Positions 32,092 through 40,402 of a DNA stretch of 64,000 bases are shown piece by piece. The stretch's first letter is position 1. Each line of letters begins with the position of its first letter. Under the pieces are notes generated by a model. The model was not told the DNA's origin. It ran no database searches and worked only from the letters and a program-made list of their open reading frames with translations. This DNA is from Acidiferrum sp963771295 (GTDB lineage: Bacteria; Acidobacteriota; Terriglobia; Acidiferrales; UBA7541): contig CAVYTB010000005.1 in NCBI GenBank assembly GCA_963771295.1, positions 868,001-932,000 on the forward strand. Direction: 5' to 3'. Position numbers and translations under genes: made by a program.

Positions 32092-33433
32092 GCAACGCCT
32101 TCACCGTGCCTTCCGGTACCACATCTACTTCTTCCATCACCTCTGCAACGGTCAAGGTGATGTTCCGAGTCAAGTCGCGGCCCGGTTCCAGCGCCAGTTC
32201 CGCGGCTTGATAGGTCTCGAAACCACGCTTCATCACTTTGATTTCGTACTCTCCGGCTGGCAACGCTCTGAACCTGAAATTGCCCTCCGCGTCCGATACC
32301 GTCATCACCACGATATTTGATTTGTGCCCGGTCAAAATCACCGTCGCATTCCTTACGCCGGTTCCGCTCGGATCATGAATTGTGCCGCTGACTTTTTCCG
32401 ACAGGTTTTGTCCAGGCAGGCTCAGCGCGGCAAGCGGCAGCAACAAGCACAGCGCCGCGACAACGCTCAGGATTTCCTCTCGGCGTGAAAGGCGGCGTCG
32501 GTCAATCGATGGATTTAACATGGCCATGAATCTCCTCTCCAGATAACTTGGCTGCGCAATCGCCAGCGCGGCCGACCAATCCCTGCTCGGGTTCTCCAGT
32601 GTGCGGGCAAGATCAAGCAGTTGCCTGGCATACTCCGATGCCTCGATTCCGCCATTCAGGACGGAATCGTCGCAAGCGCGTTCGCTTTCTCGCCGCAAGT
32701 TTCGCGCCGCCATCCAAGCCAGGGGGTGGAACCAGTAAAATCCTCGGGCCAACTCAGCTGCGATTTGCAGCGCCCAGTCGTGACGCGCCACGTGCGACAG
32801 TTCGTGGGAAAGCACCATGTGCATGCGGCTGGCCGGCCATTCCGCAGCCTTTCGTGGCAGCAGCACTACTGGCCTCAGAATTCCCCAAGTCAGTGGCATA
32901 GCCGCGGGATCGTGGCTTTGCAACATCCGCACTGCCCGGGAAATCTTGTACCGATCGCATAACTCCGCCTTACAACACCGCCAATCCTCGCGCAGGCGCG
33001 GTGACGCCTGGCGCGACACCCATGCCAGCCGAACCAATCCTGTGCTGAGCCTCAGCGTCACGATCAAAAAGCCCAAAATCCAGACAGCCAACACAATCCC
33101 GGCCCATTTGCTGGACAGCGGCGCAGCCGCGCTGGCCTTCACGATCATCGCCGGCAAGTTTTCAAAGATTGCCATCGCGCTCCCGCTGTGGACGCTCCCT
33201 GTTCCGCTCGGTTCTGTCAGTGCCGTTGAATGCCATGCTGGCAGCAGCGTCGTGAATACCGGCAGCGCCAGCGAACTCAGAATTCCTGCCGCCCACACCC
33301 GGTGTCGCAGCGCAGCCGATCGATTCCGCAATGCGATTGTCACCATCCAGGCCAGCGTCAGCAGAATGGTTGCTTTCGCGGCGACCGCAGCCAGAAATCC
33401 CAGCGCCGCTTCAGGGCTGTTCAGCAGGTCCAT
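32072..33433 (-). CDS. M56-family (BlaR1-like) membrane metallopeptidase with a carboxypeptidase-regulatory-like domain
   Basis: A 453-residue protein. Four predicted membrane helices lie at about 11-33, 46-66, 110-130 and 325-345. The zinc motif HELSH is at 210-214 (MVLSHELSHVARHDW), with the downstream RRESERACDDSVL glutamate/aspartate block. Residues about 355-440 form a carboxypeptidase-regulatory-like beta-sandwich (VSGTIHDPSGTGVRNATVIL, GNFRFRALPAGEYEI). In BlaR1/MecR1 systems such peptidases sense a ligand and lead to cleavage of the BlaI-type repressor. The gene lies two bases after blaI-like 33436-33822. Its last five codons are formed by DNA belonging to the truncated TMEM175 gene. 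Confidence 0.9.
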   Translation of the reverse strand: MDLLNSPEAALGFLAAVAAKATILLTLAWMVTIALRNRSAALRHRVWAAGILSSLALPVFTTLLPAWHSTALTEPSGTGSVHSGSAMAIFENLPAMIVKASAAAPLSSKWAGIVLAVWILGFLIVTLRLSTGLVRLAWVSRQASPRLREDWRCCKAELCDRYKISRAVRMLQSHDPAAMPLTWGILRPVVLLPRKAAEWPASRMHMVLSHELSHVARHDWALQIAAELARGFYWFHPLAWMAARNLRRESERACDDSVLNGGIEASEYARQLLDLARTLENPSRDWSAALAIAQPSYLERRFMAMLNPSIDRRRLSRREEILSVVAALCLLLPLAALSLPGQNLSEKVSGTIHDPSGTGVRNATVILTGHKSNIVVMTVSDAEGNFRFRALPAGEYEIKVMKRGFETYQAAELALEPGRDLTRNITLTVAEVMEEVDVVPEGTVKALPESENS

Positions 33434-33435
33434 GA

Positions 33436-33822
33436 TCAGCTCTCCTTCTTTTCTTTAGCTACCAGGCGCGCCAGGCGCTCCAACTCCTCCGGAGAAATTC
33501 GCGAAACCTCGCCACCTAGCAGCGCCGCGACTACCTTTTCCGTCGAACCGTCGAAAAATGTCTCTACCAGGTGCCGCAATGCCGATCGCCGTGCGACGTC
33601 GTGAGGGACGGCCGGAAAATAGACATACCTAAGCCCCTGCTCTTCGTGCCGCACTTGACCCTTCTCTTCCAGCACGCGAAGTTGCGCGCGAACTGTCGAA
33701 TAGTTCCGCTGCTCGGGCAAAGCTTCAAGCACTTGCCCAACCGTCGCGCTCTTCAGTTTGTAAAGGACATCCATAATTTGTCGTTCGCGTCGTGCCAATG
33801 CGTTCCGTGTCGTTTTCTTCAT
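33436..33822 (-). CDS. BlaI/MecI/CopY-family transcriptional repressor
   Basis: A 128-residue protein with the family winged helix: LARRERQIMDVLYKLKSATV, GQVLEALPEQRNYSTVRAQL, RVLEEKGQVRHEEQGLRYVY, then a C-terminal dimerisation helix region (HLVETFFDGSTEKVVAALLG, SPEELERLARLVAK). These repressors bind palindromic operators and are removed by proteolysis triggered by an M56 sensor. The partner gene follows after two bases. Two perfect palindromes lie 6-44 bases upstream of its start, which indicates autoregulation. Confidence 0.93.
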   Translation of the reverse strand: MKKTTRNALARRERQIMDVLYKLKSATVGQVLEALPEQRNYSTVRAQLRVLEEKGQVRHEEQGLRYVYFPAVPHDVARRSALRHLVETFFDGSTEKVVAALLGGEVSRISPEELERLARLVAKEKKES

Positions 33823-33827
33823 CGTTG

Positions 33828-33866
33828 TATGCTAGTCCTCTAGCATAAGTGCTAGAAAACTAGCAC
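33828..33866 (-). promoter_or_regulatory. tandem operator palindromes of the BlaI-type repressor
   Basis: TATGCTAG-TCCT-CTAGCATA (33828-33847) and GTGCTAG-AAAA-CTAGCAC (33849-33866) are two perfect inverted repeats sharing the core GCTAG-N4-CTAGC. Their centres are 20 bases apart, about two helical turns. They sit directly upstream of the repressor start codon, the position expected for autorepression of the blaI-M56 operon. Confidence 0.85.
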
Positions 33867-33968
33867 CATGAAATGCAAATGTCAACCATGATTTGTTTCT
33901 GCAAGCTGCGTCTGGAGATTCGGGGGTTAGCTTTACTTGGAACTTAAAACTGACAACTGAAAACTTTC

Positions 33969-34991
33969 TCACTGCCCGTACTTCGTCTGATCCACGAACT
34001 GCGCTGCCACTCCCTTCGGCCCCACGGCCCATCCTTTTCCAAACGCAAAGTTCAGCGCATTCAGGTCCGGTCCGCCGATCGATTCCCATTTTTCTCCGTC
34101 GCGGCTGGTTTCCGCGCCGTTCGGTCCCACGGTCAGGAATCCGGCGTCAAATGTTTCCACCGCCGAGCGAAATCCCATCGGAAGCTGCGATGAAAGCTTC
34201 CACGTCTTCCCTTGGTCCAGCGAATACGCCGCGGTTTTTTCGCGATGCGCCGGTTCCGTGTAGTCGCCGCCAACCGCCACGACCGTATCGCCTGCCCTCA
34301 CAATCGAGAAGATTCCAGCTGACGCTCTCCCGCTCAGAATCGGCGTTTCGCTCACTGTCCAGGCCTGCCCCATGTCCGTGGAATGAAAAACACGCGCTTT
34401 CGGTCCGCCAGTGCCGAAATACAGTTCGTGATTGTCGAATACCAGCAGGCCGGAATTGCCGGCTGCAAATGCTCCTTCTTTGGGCAACGCATTCGGCATG
34501 TGCTCGTTCGGAATTTCCTTCCAATGTTTTCCGTCTTCCGTGCGCAGCAACAGGAATTTTCCATCCACCGGATCGCTCAGCGCCACGCAATGCGTTTCAT
34601 CGCTGCATGCAATGGCATCCAGAAAAAACGATTTTCGCGAATCCTTAACCTGTTGCTCCCAGGTCTGCCCTCCATCCGTTGTCTTCCAGATGCCTGATTT
34701 TTCACCATCGCCGCTGGCCAGCACGTAGGCCGTGGTGCCGTCGAATGTCTGCACTCCGCGAAAGTCTCGCGTCTCTCCGTCCGGGATCGAGCATTTCTGC
34801 CAACTCTCTCCCTTGTCTGTCGATCGCAGCACCGTGCCCTTTGAACCCGTGGCCCACACCGTCGTCTTTCCGTGCAACACCGCTACCGCTACGCCGCGCA
34901 GATTCCCCTCCGCGCCCGTGGATTTCACGAACCACCACGACTCCTCTTGTGGCACTAACATCAGCAACGCACATATCGCCAGGTAGCGCAT
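33969..34991 (-). CDS. secreted BNR-repeat / Ycf48-like beta-propeller protein
   Basis: A 340-residue protein. A short N-terminal hydrophobic segment (MRYLAICALLMLV) suggests a signal peptide. Repeated Asp-box (BNR) motifs follow: VLRSTDKGESWQKC, IWKTTDGGQTWEQQ, LLRTEDGKHWKEI, VFHSTDMGQAWTVS, AYSLDQGKTWKLS, AETSRDGEKWESI. This pattern is shared by sialidase-like and Ycf48/HCF136-type propellers. No sialidase active-site arginine triad is evident, so it is better described as a structural propeller. Monocistronic. Confidence 0.85.
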   Translation of the reverse strand: MRYLAICALLMLVPQEESWWFVKSTGAEGNLRGVAVAVLHGKTTVWATGSKGTVLRSTDKGESWQKCSIPDGETRDFRGVQTFDGTTAYVLASGDGEKSGIWKTTDGGQTWEQQVKDSRKSFFLDAIACSDETHCVALSDPVDGKFLLLRTEDGKHWKEIPNEHMPNALPKEGAFAAGNSGLLVFDNHELYFGTGGPKARVFHSTDMGQAWTVSETPILSGRASAGIFSIVRAGDTVVAVGGDYTEPAHREKTAAYSLDQGKTWKLSSQLPMGFRSAVETFDAGFLTVGPNGAETSRDGEKWESIGGPDLNALNFAFGKGWAVGPKGVAAQFVDQTKYGQ

Positions 34992-35169
34992 GGCCCAAAG
35001 TTTACCATTTGGAGTGCGGCGGCTCGCCGCCGCTTTTACGACCTCATCGCCCTGCGTCTGTCATTCGGAGGACATCCGACAAGGCTGTCCGAAGAATCTC
35101 AACGTCAGATGCTTCTACTCACTCAACGTGTTTTTGGGGATGGTTTCGATTCGCGCTTGAAACGAACTG

Positions 35170-35571
35170 CTATCTCTTAACCGGTGTCGGAATGCTTCGC
35201 GCGTCGGGATGCTTCGGCGACCAATCTTCCGGCGGAAACGTCACTCGCCAAAATGTTGGCGAAGGCGCGGAAAACTCCAGTCCAATTTCCGCTTTACCGG
35301 AGCGCACCGGGCCAAGAAATGCCACGTGGCACTCCTCTTCCTCTCTGGTCGCGTTGTGCAGCATCAGCACCTTCGATCCGCTGGTCAGCCGCGTCTGCAA
35401 AAGGATCAGCGCGCCGTGCGCATTGATCGCCAGCGTCGCGGTCTCTTCTTCAAAAGAGTTGCCTTGGGAGTCCTTGCCGCGAATCCGTACCGCCACTTGC
35501 ATCAGTACGCGCTGACTCCGTCGCCGTGGACCCGGATGAGGATGAGTTGGGGCGTTCTGGGTTTGGCCCAT
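35170..35571 (-). CDS. PilZ-domain protein
   Basis: A 133-residue protein: RRRSQRVLMQVAVRIRG, then FEEETATLAINAHGALILLQ, LTSGSKVLMLHNAT, ECHVAFLGP and AEIGLEFSAP. This is the PilZ order of strands with an RRxxQR N-terminal arginine motif. The second motif reads INAHGA where cyclic-di-GMP binders have D/NxSxxG, so ligand binding is possible but not certain. A polar C-terminal tail (TFPPEDWSPKHPDARSI) follows. It is probably cytosolic. Confidence 0.88.
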   Translation of the reverse strand: MGQTQNAPTHPHPGPRRRSQRVLMQVAVRIRGKDSQGNSFEEETATLAINAHGALILLQTRLTSGSKVLMLHNATREEEECHVAFLGPVRSGKAEIGLEFSAPSPTFWRVTFPPEDWSPKHPDARSIPTPVKR

Positions 35572-35721
35572 AGAACCTCGTACACTTGAATATACCCCGC
35601 GGGAAAAGAAAGTCGAGTGGCAAGAAAATGCGCGTATACAAAGAGGCTACTCCTTCCGCAGGAACAGCCCTGGTAAGAAAGTACTAACCAGCTTCAATTG
35701 ACAGTTAGCCTGCCCGGCGGG

Positions 35722-37071
35722 TCAGGAGCGTTGATCCATGGGGACATACGACCGCGTATCGTGGCCCAAATAAATTTGCCGCGGCCGCGCAATCTTTTGT
35801 TCCGGGTCCAGCAACAATTCTTCCCACTGCGCCAACCACCCCGACATGCGCGGAATCGCGAACAGCACCGGGAACATGGTCATCGGGAAGCCCATCGACT
35901 GGTAAATCAGTCCGGTATAGAAATCCACGTTCGGGTACAGCCGCCGCTTCACGAAGTAGTCGTCTTCCAGCGCGATGCGCTCGCATTCCAGCGCAATCTC
36001 CAGCAGCGGATTCTTTCCCATCAGCTCAAACACTTCGTAAGCAATCTGCTTGATGATCCTGGCGCGCGGGTCATAGTTCTTGTACACCCGGTGGCCAAAT
36101 CCCATCAGCCGCGTTTCCCCTGCCTTTACGCGGTGGATAAAGTCCGGCACTTTCTGCACCGACCCAATTTCCATCAGCATGCGCAACACTTCTTCGTTCG
36201 CGCCGCCGTGCAGCGGGCCATACAGCGCCGCAATTGCTGCCGCGGTCGCCGAATATGGATCCACGTGCGAACTCCCCACGCTTCTCACCGTGTTCGTCGA
36301 ACAGTTCTGCTCGTGATCCGCGTGCAGAATGAACAGCACATCCAGTGCGCGCTCCAGCGTCGGGTTCGGACGGTACCTCGTCTCGCTCGTCCGGAACAAC
36401 ATGTTCAGCACATTTCCCGGATAGCTCAGTTCATTGTCCGGGTACACATACGGCATTCCCAGCGTGTGGCGGTAAGAAAATGCGGCGATGGTCGGCATCT
36501 TGCCAATTAATCGGTACATCTGCTTGCGCCGCGAAGCCGGATTAAAAATGTCTTTCGCGTCGTGGTAAAACGTCGACAGCGCCGCAATCGTCGAAATTAC
36601 CATCCCCATCGGGTGCGCGTCGTAGTGAAATCCGTCCAGAAATTTCTTGATGCTCTCGTGGATGAACGTGTGGTGCGTTATGTTCCACTGCCAATCCGTC
36701 AATTGCGCCGGCGTCGGCAATTCCCCATGCAGCAGCAGGTACGCCGTCTCCAGGTACGTCGATTTTTCCGCCAGCTCCTCGATCGGGTATCCCCGGTACC
36801 GCAAAATCCCCACGTCGCCATCAATATACGTAATCCGGCTGATGCACGACGCCGTGTTGTTGAACGCCGGGTCGTAGCTGATCATCCCGAAATCCGCTGC
36901 ATTTACCTTGATTTGCCGCAGGTCCATCGCCTTGATGGTGTCGTGCTTGATGGGAATCTCGTAGCTCTTCCCGGTGCGGTTATCCGTAACCGTCAGCGTC
37001 TCGCGCCGTGTCGAGGAATCCTCGTTATTCGTTTTTGTTTTCGTTTGCGTTGCCGGCAGAGCAGAGTCCAT
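35722..37071 (-). CDS. gltA: citrate synthase
   Basis: ATG 37071 with GAGGTAA upstream gives 449 residues, close to the usual type II bacterial length. It catalyses oxaloacetate + acetyl-CoA to citrate, the entry step of the TCA cycle. Catalytic residues are visible: His288 in GPLHGGAN, His327 in GFGHRVYK and Asp383 in PNVDFYTG. The ADHEQNCSTNTVR block and N-terminal beta domain (LTVTDNRTGKSYEIPIK) are also typical. An IS element lies upstream (37167-39406) in what was the divergent region shared with the pirin gene, so its promoter may have been altered. Confidence 0.97.
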   Translation of the reverse strand: MDSALPATQTKTKTNNEDSSTRRETLTVTDNRTGKSYEIPIKHDTIKAMDLRQIKVNAADFGMISYDPAFNNTASCISRITYIDGDVGILRYRGYPIEELAEKSTYLETAYLLLHGELPTPAQLTDWQWNITHHTFIHESIKKFLDGFHYDAHPMGMVISTIAALSTFYHDAKDIFNPASRRKQMYRLIGKMPTIAAFSYRHTLGMPYVYPDNELSYPGNVLNMLFRTSETRYRPNPTLERALDVLFILHADHEQNCSTNTVRSVGSSHVDPYSATAAAIAALYGPLHGGANEEVLRMLMEIGSVQKVPDFIHRVKAGETRLMGFGHRVYKNYDPRARIIKQIAYEVFELMGKNPLLEIALECERIALEDDYFVKRRLYPNVDFYTGLIYQSMGFPMTMFPVLFAIPRMSGWLAQWEELLLDPEQKIARPRQIYLGHDTRSYVPMDQRS

Positions 37072-37365
37072 GCAAATTACCTCAAAATGTCGGCCTGGCG
37101 CGCGGCCGCCCCGTCCGTCCACTTTACACCAAAGCATGGCAGCGTGGAAATCATACGCGGCGCAGTCCAGGAGTTCCGCTTCGAGCCGCAGCGGTGTTAC
37201 CCGGGTGGGCTGGCCAGCTCAGGCGAAGGTGCATGGAGCGCACGGGGCCGCCAGCGCAACAACTGGTTCTGTTTTGTGAGTGAGCCTCCTTTACCACGCC
37301 GAGAGGCGGGCTGGTTAGGGGCCGGTGCGTCCGCGCCGCCCAGTTAGCGCGGGTCCGGCGCGGCC

Positions 37366-38865
37366 TCAGCTGGTATCGAGCAGGAAAGCTGCCCAAGGAA
37401 TGGGCTTGGGGAGGGTGGCCATGTCGCGAAGCATGACCTCAACGATGTGCCGGATCGTGTCGGTCGGATCCTTGGGCCTGCGGCGACGACCCAGCCGCCG
37501 GTACACGAACATCTGAAGCAGATTGAAGGCGAGCGTCCAAAGAAGCAGGACGGCACTCAGAGCATTCTGCGTGTGCCGAAAAACGTGCCCGAGATTCCAG
37601 TAGCGGATCCACTGATTAAACGCGGTGTTTTCGATATGCCAACGTGAACGCATGATCTGTAGCGCCGTTCGGCGACCGAGCTGGCGCGCGCGCTGGCCAA
37701 TGATGGCGAAGCACCAGGTCGTGGGATCTTGGTCCGGCTTGGTGACCAAGGCGCGCACCGCGCGGACTTTTCCTTTGTAGCTATTCAGTGTTTCGATCTC
37801 GTCCACATCCCAAAACTCCACCTGTTCTTTGCGATCCGGATCCTCGTACTTCTCGCACGGTCCGTGCATCTGCCAGAGAGTCAGTGCTTCCTTGAAAGGC
37901 TCGTCCTTTTGCTTCTTGAGTACGAGGAAGCCGCTGTAGCCGTAATTCGTGAGCTGGGTCATCACTGGCCCATTCGCGTAGAGAGCGTCGAGCACGAAGG
38001 CGTCGATGAACCCTCCATAGGTATCGTGCAGGGAATCGATAAGACGCCGCGCGGCAGTCAACTCGCCTTCATGGCCTTCATGCTCGGGGTCGATATCGCG
38101 GAGAGCTTCCTCGTTCAGCACCCGTTCGATCCCCAGCACCACATCGAGGACCGGCCCGAGCAACAGGGCCACCACATAGTGGTGGTAATACTGTTCCACT
38201 TCTTCGAGCTCTCCCGTGCGTCGCTTCACTTTGACCCTGCGCACTAAACAGTTCGGGCAATGCCGATCGTAGGAGGAAAACGGTTCCCAGCCATCGACGG
38301 CCACGCAGCGCAACGCGCTGTAACAGCCGTCGCGAAAGGCCTTGTTTCGCTCGGCTTTGTTGATGACCTCATGGATCGCTTTGCGGATGCCCTGCAGTTG
38401 GAGTTTGTCGAGAACGTTGGCCACCACGTCGGCGCTGAAGGCCTTCACATCCGGAGTGGGCTGACGGCCAATGAGCTTCTGAAAATCGCTTTCGCGCAGG
38501 TCCCCTTCCAATGCATTGATGCTCGGGATGCGCAGCACCGCTGTGTGAAACAAGCTGTTGGCGACGTCGAAGGTGGGAATTTTCGGTGCTCGCCGGGTAT
38601 CGACGAAGCTGGCTAATAAATCTGGCAGGCCAAAGACAGTACATACGTATTTTTCAAATTGCTGGAGCTTGCCGCGGGAATCATCGATCCAGGCGGGCAC
38701 CGCGGCACGGCGCAGCTGCCGGCGAAGGGCTTCGTCCCGTTCCCGACAGCACCGTTTGTATTTGACGCCGCTACCACAGTGGCACGCCTCGTTGCGGCCT
38801 ACGAGCGGGGGAAGGACGACCTCACTCACCCTGTTCGAAGTTTCCTGGTTCAGGGTGAGACCCAT
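37366..38865 (-). CDS. IS transposase with N-terminal SEC-C zinc motif and DDE domain
   Basis: ATG 38865 gives 499 residues. A SEC-C-type zinc motif lies at 28-40 (CHCGSGVKYKRCC). An IS4-like RNase H catalytic domain follows, with candidate DDE residues Asp191 (VAVDGWEPF), Asp293 (VLDALYANGP) and Glu412 (WHIENTAFNQW). The last helices (LLLWTLAFNLLQMFVYRRLG) resemble those of IS4/ISNCY-type transposases. The longer upstream reading in this frame overlaps the DUF6788 gene and is rejected. I cannot assign the IS family with confidence. Confidence 0.9.
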   Translation of the reverse strand: MGLTLNQETSNRVSEVVLPPLVGRNEACHCGSGVKYKRCCRERDEALRRQLRRAAVPAWIDDSRGKLQQFEKYVCTVFGLPDLLASFVDTRRAPKIPTFDVANSLFHTAVLRIPSINALEGDLRESDFQKLIGRQPTPDVKAFSADVVANVLDKLQLQGIRKAIHEVINKAERNKAFRDGCYSALRCVAVDGWEPFSSYDRHCPNCLVRRVKVKRRTGELEEVEQYYHHYVVALLLGPVLDVVLGIERVLNEEALRDIDPEHEGHEGELTAARRLIDSLHDTYGGFIDAFVLDALYANGPVMTQLTNYGYSGFLVLKKQKDEPFKEALTLWQMHGPCEKYEDPDRKEQVEFWDVDEIETLNSYKGKVRAVRALVTKPDQDPTTWCFAIIGQRARQLGRRTALQIMRSRWHIENTAFNQWIRYWNLGHVFRHTQNALSAVLLLWTLAFNLLQMFVYRRLGRRRRPKDPTDTIRHIVEVMLRDMATLPKPIPWAAFLLDTS

Positions 38866-38908
38866 GGTCAGCCAAAAAATCCCACGCGCCAGCAGAGTCG
38901 CGGGCCGC

Positions 38909-39277
38909 TCATTTCTTCTTGGCCTTCTTCTTCTTGGACTGTCGGCGCCAGAGCGCCAGCAGTTGAGCGTTGGCGGCGAAGATCTCGGCAACGGCGTCCT
39001 TGAACTCGCGTCCTTGCTCGACCAGTGGGCGAATCTGCTCCACCCATTCCTCCGGGATATGTTCGACGCGCTTCTTGCCGTCAACCATGAACGTCAGCGA
39101 CCACGCCGTATGCCCCTCTCCCTCGGCGCACCAGCAGGTGGGTTTTCCGCAGCGTTTGTGAGTCAGGGCGAGCGAGCCGGGCAGAGCGTCGGGAGGAATT
39201 TCGAGACTACGGAGCAAGGCATACTTGCGCTGGCGCAAGCGGGCAGCGGAATCGCTTTTGGCGTCGTACCAATTCAT
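38909..39277 (-). CDS. DUF6788-like accessory protein of the IS
   Basis: A 122-residue protein: RQRKYALLRSLEIPPDALPG, SLALTHKRCGKPTCWCAEGE, GHTAWSLTFMVDGKKRVEHI, PEEWVEQIRPLVEQGREFKD, then a lysine-rich end. The CGKPTCWCA...GH block is typical of the small DUF6788 proteins encoded next to transposases in many bacteria. It ends 43 bases before the transposase start on the same strand, so the two are likely co-expressed. Its role is unknown; metal or DNA binding is plausible from the Cys cluster. Confidence 0.8.
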   Translation of the reverse strand: MNWYDAKSDSAARLRQRKYALLRSLEIPPDALPGSLALTHKRCGKPTCWCAEGEGHTAWSLTFMVDGKKRVEHIPEEWVEQIRPLVEQGREFKDAVAEIFAANAQLLALWRRQSKKKKAKKK

Positions 39278-39554
39278 CTTACCGTATTATTACGGAAAGA
39301 AGCTATATGTCAAGGTCATTCTCTGGCTGGGGGAATTTGCGTACGGCGCCGGCCCGGAGATCCTCAATCCCTACGTGGCATTACAGGTGTGGGCCGGAAC
39401 TCCTGGGCGCAGTCAGGCCGCTGGAACCGCGCGGTTTGTCAGCTAACCGCGTGATCCTACGCCACATACCGAGCGCGTTTCGGGCTACAATGTGCCTCTT
39501 GACAATAGTCGTTATAACATATATTATCCCCTCGACCTTTTCAGGAGGTTCTCT

Positions 39555-40253
39555 ATGATTCTCGTCCGCAAAAGCAACGACCGCGGCCACGCCGACCACG
39601 GCTGGCTCGACAGCCGCTTCACTTTTTCCTTTGCTGATTATCACGACCCGCAGCATGTGCAGTTCCGAACCCTGCGCGTCATGAACGACGACCGCATCGC
39701 CGGAGGCGGTGGTTTTCCCACGCATCCGCACCGCGACATGGAAATCGTCACCTATGTCCTCGAAGGCGCGCTGGCTCACAAGGACAGCATGGGCAACGGC
39801 TCCGTCATCAAGCCCGGCGACGTTCAATATATGAGCGCGGGAACCGGCGTGGCGCACAGCGAATTCAACGCTTCGGATTCCGAGACCGCGCATCTGTATC
39901 AGATCTGGATGTTCCCCGATCGCCAAGGTCACAAGCCGGTTTACGACCAGAAGCATTTCACGGCTGCGGACAAGCGTGGCAAGCTTCGCCTGGTGGTTTC
40001 GCCCGACGGCCGCGATGGCTCGGTGCAGATTCGCCAGGACAACGAACTTTACGCCACGCTTCTCGCTCCCGGTGAATCCGTCGAACACGCGCTGAAGCCC
40101 GATCGTCACGCGTACGTGCAAGTGGCGTGCGGCAGCGTTACGTTGAACGGCGCGCAACTCGAAGCCGGCGATGGCGCGGCAATCTCCGCGGAGAAGTCTC
40201 TACAACTAACAGGCGTGAACGACGCGGAAGTCCTGCTGTTCGACCTGGCGTAA
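39555..40253 (+). CDS. pirin-family protein (YhhW-like, possible quercetinase)
   Basis: ATG 39555 with AGGAGG seven bases upstream gives 232 residues, the YhhW size. The N-terminal cupin has the pirin motif THPHRDMEIVTYVLEGAL with metal ligands His57, His59, His101 and Glu103 (GVAHSEFN), followed by LYQIWMFPD. The smaller C-terminal cupin ends LLFDLA. YhhW-type pirins bind iron or another metal and can cleave quercetin in vitro; the physiological role is unknown. It is separated from citrate synthase by the IS, whose target site lay in the shared upstream region. Confidence 0.92.
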   Translation: MILVRKSNDRGHADHGWLDSRFTFSFADYHDPQHVQFRTLRVMNDDRIAGGGGFPTHPHRDMEIVTYVLEGALAHKDSMGNGSVIKPGDVQYMSAGTGVAHSEFNASDSETAHLYQIWMFPDRQGHKPVYDQKHFTAADKRGKLRLVVSPDGRDGSVQIRQDNELYATLLAPGESVEHALKPDRHAYVQVACGSVTLNGAQLEAGDGAAISAEKSLQLTGVNDAEVLLFDLA

Positions 40254-40274
40254 GCAAGCGCAGCGCTTGCGACT

Positions 40275-40302
40275 TAATGTAGCGCTGGCTTTTATGCCAG
40301 CC
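40275..40302 (+). repeat. dispersed hairpin repeat, copy 1 (TGTAGCGCTGG type)
   Basis: AATGTAGCGCTGGC, TTTTATGCCAGCC folds through GCTGGC/GCCAGC. The reverse complement of 58523-58550 is almost identical. It lies just after the pirin gene and before the 3' end of the group II intron. Confidence 0.7.
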
Positions 40303-40361
40303 AGCTTTTCTCAAACAATAGGATCGGCATAGGGGGGACGGTCACCCGTCCGCCCCTGCCA

Positions 40362-40396
40362 CACCACCCGACATGCGGGTCCGCATCGGGCGGTTC
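40362..40396 (-). ncRNA. group II intron domain V
   Basis: On the minus strand GAACCGCCCGATGCGG, ACCC, GCATGTCGGGTGGT forms the two-part domain V helix with its GCGGACCCGC tip. This is the catalytic core of the ribozyme and lies 3' of the reverse-transcriptase gene, as expected. Confidence 0.75.
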
Positions 40397-40402
40397 AGAG
40401 GG

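Larger units (their letters stand above)
37167..39406 (-). mobile_element. insertion sequence with DUF6788 protein and SEC-C/DDE transposase
   Basis: Both ends carry the 12-base inverted repeat CCAGGAGTTCCG (37167-37178; complement CGGAACTCCTGG at 39395-39406). Directly outside on each side is the direct repeat GCGCAGT (37160-37166 and 39407-39413; GGCGCAGT if one G is shared), consistent with a 7-8 bp target duplication. Inside are two minus-strand genes, the DUF6788-like gene and the transposase. The element sits between citrate synthase and pirin. The repeat is intact and both genes are open, so insertion appears recent. Confidence 0.82.

Noticed and set aside
35698..36510. 270-aa plus-strand ORF
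   Set aside because: Antisense to citrate synthase; composition dominated by R, H and Q; no family resemblance.
39381..40157. 258-aa minus-strand ORF
   Set aside because: Antisense to the pirin gene, which has a strong ribosome-binding site and all cupin motifs.
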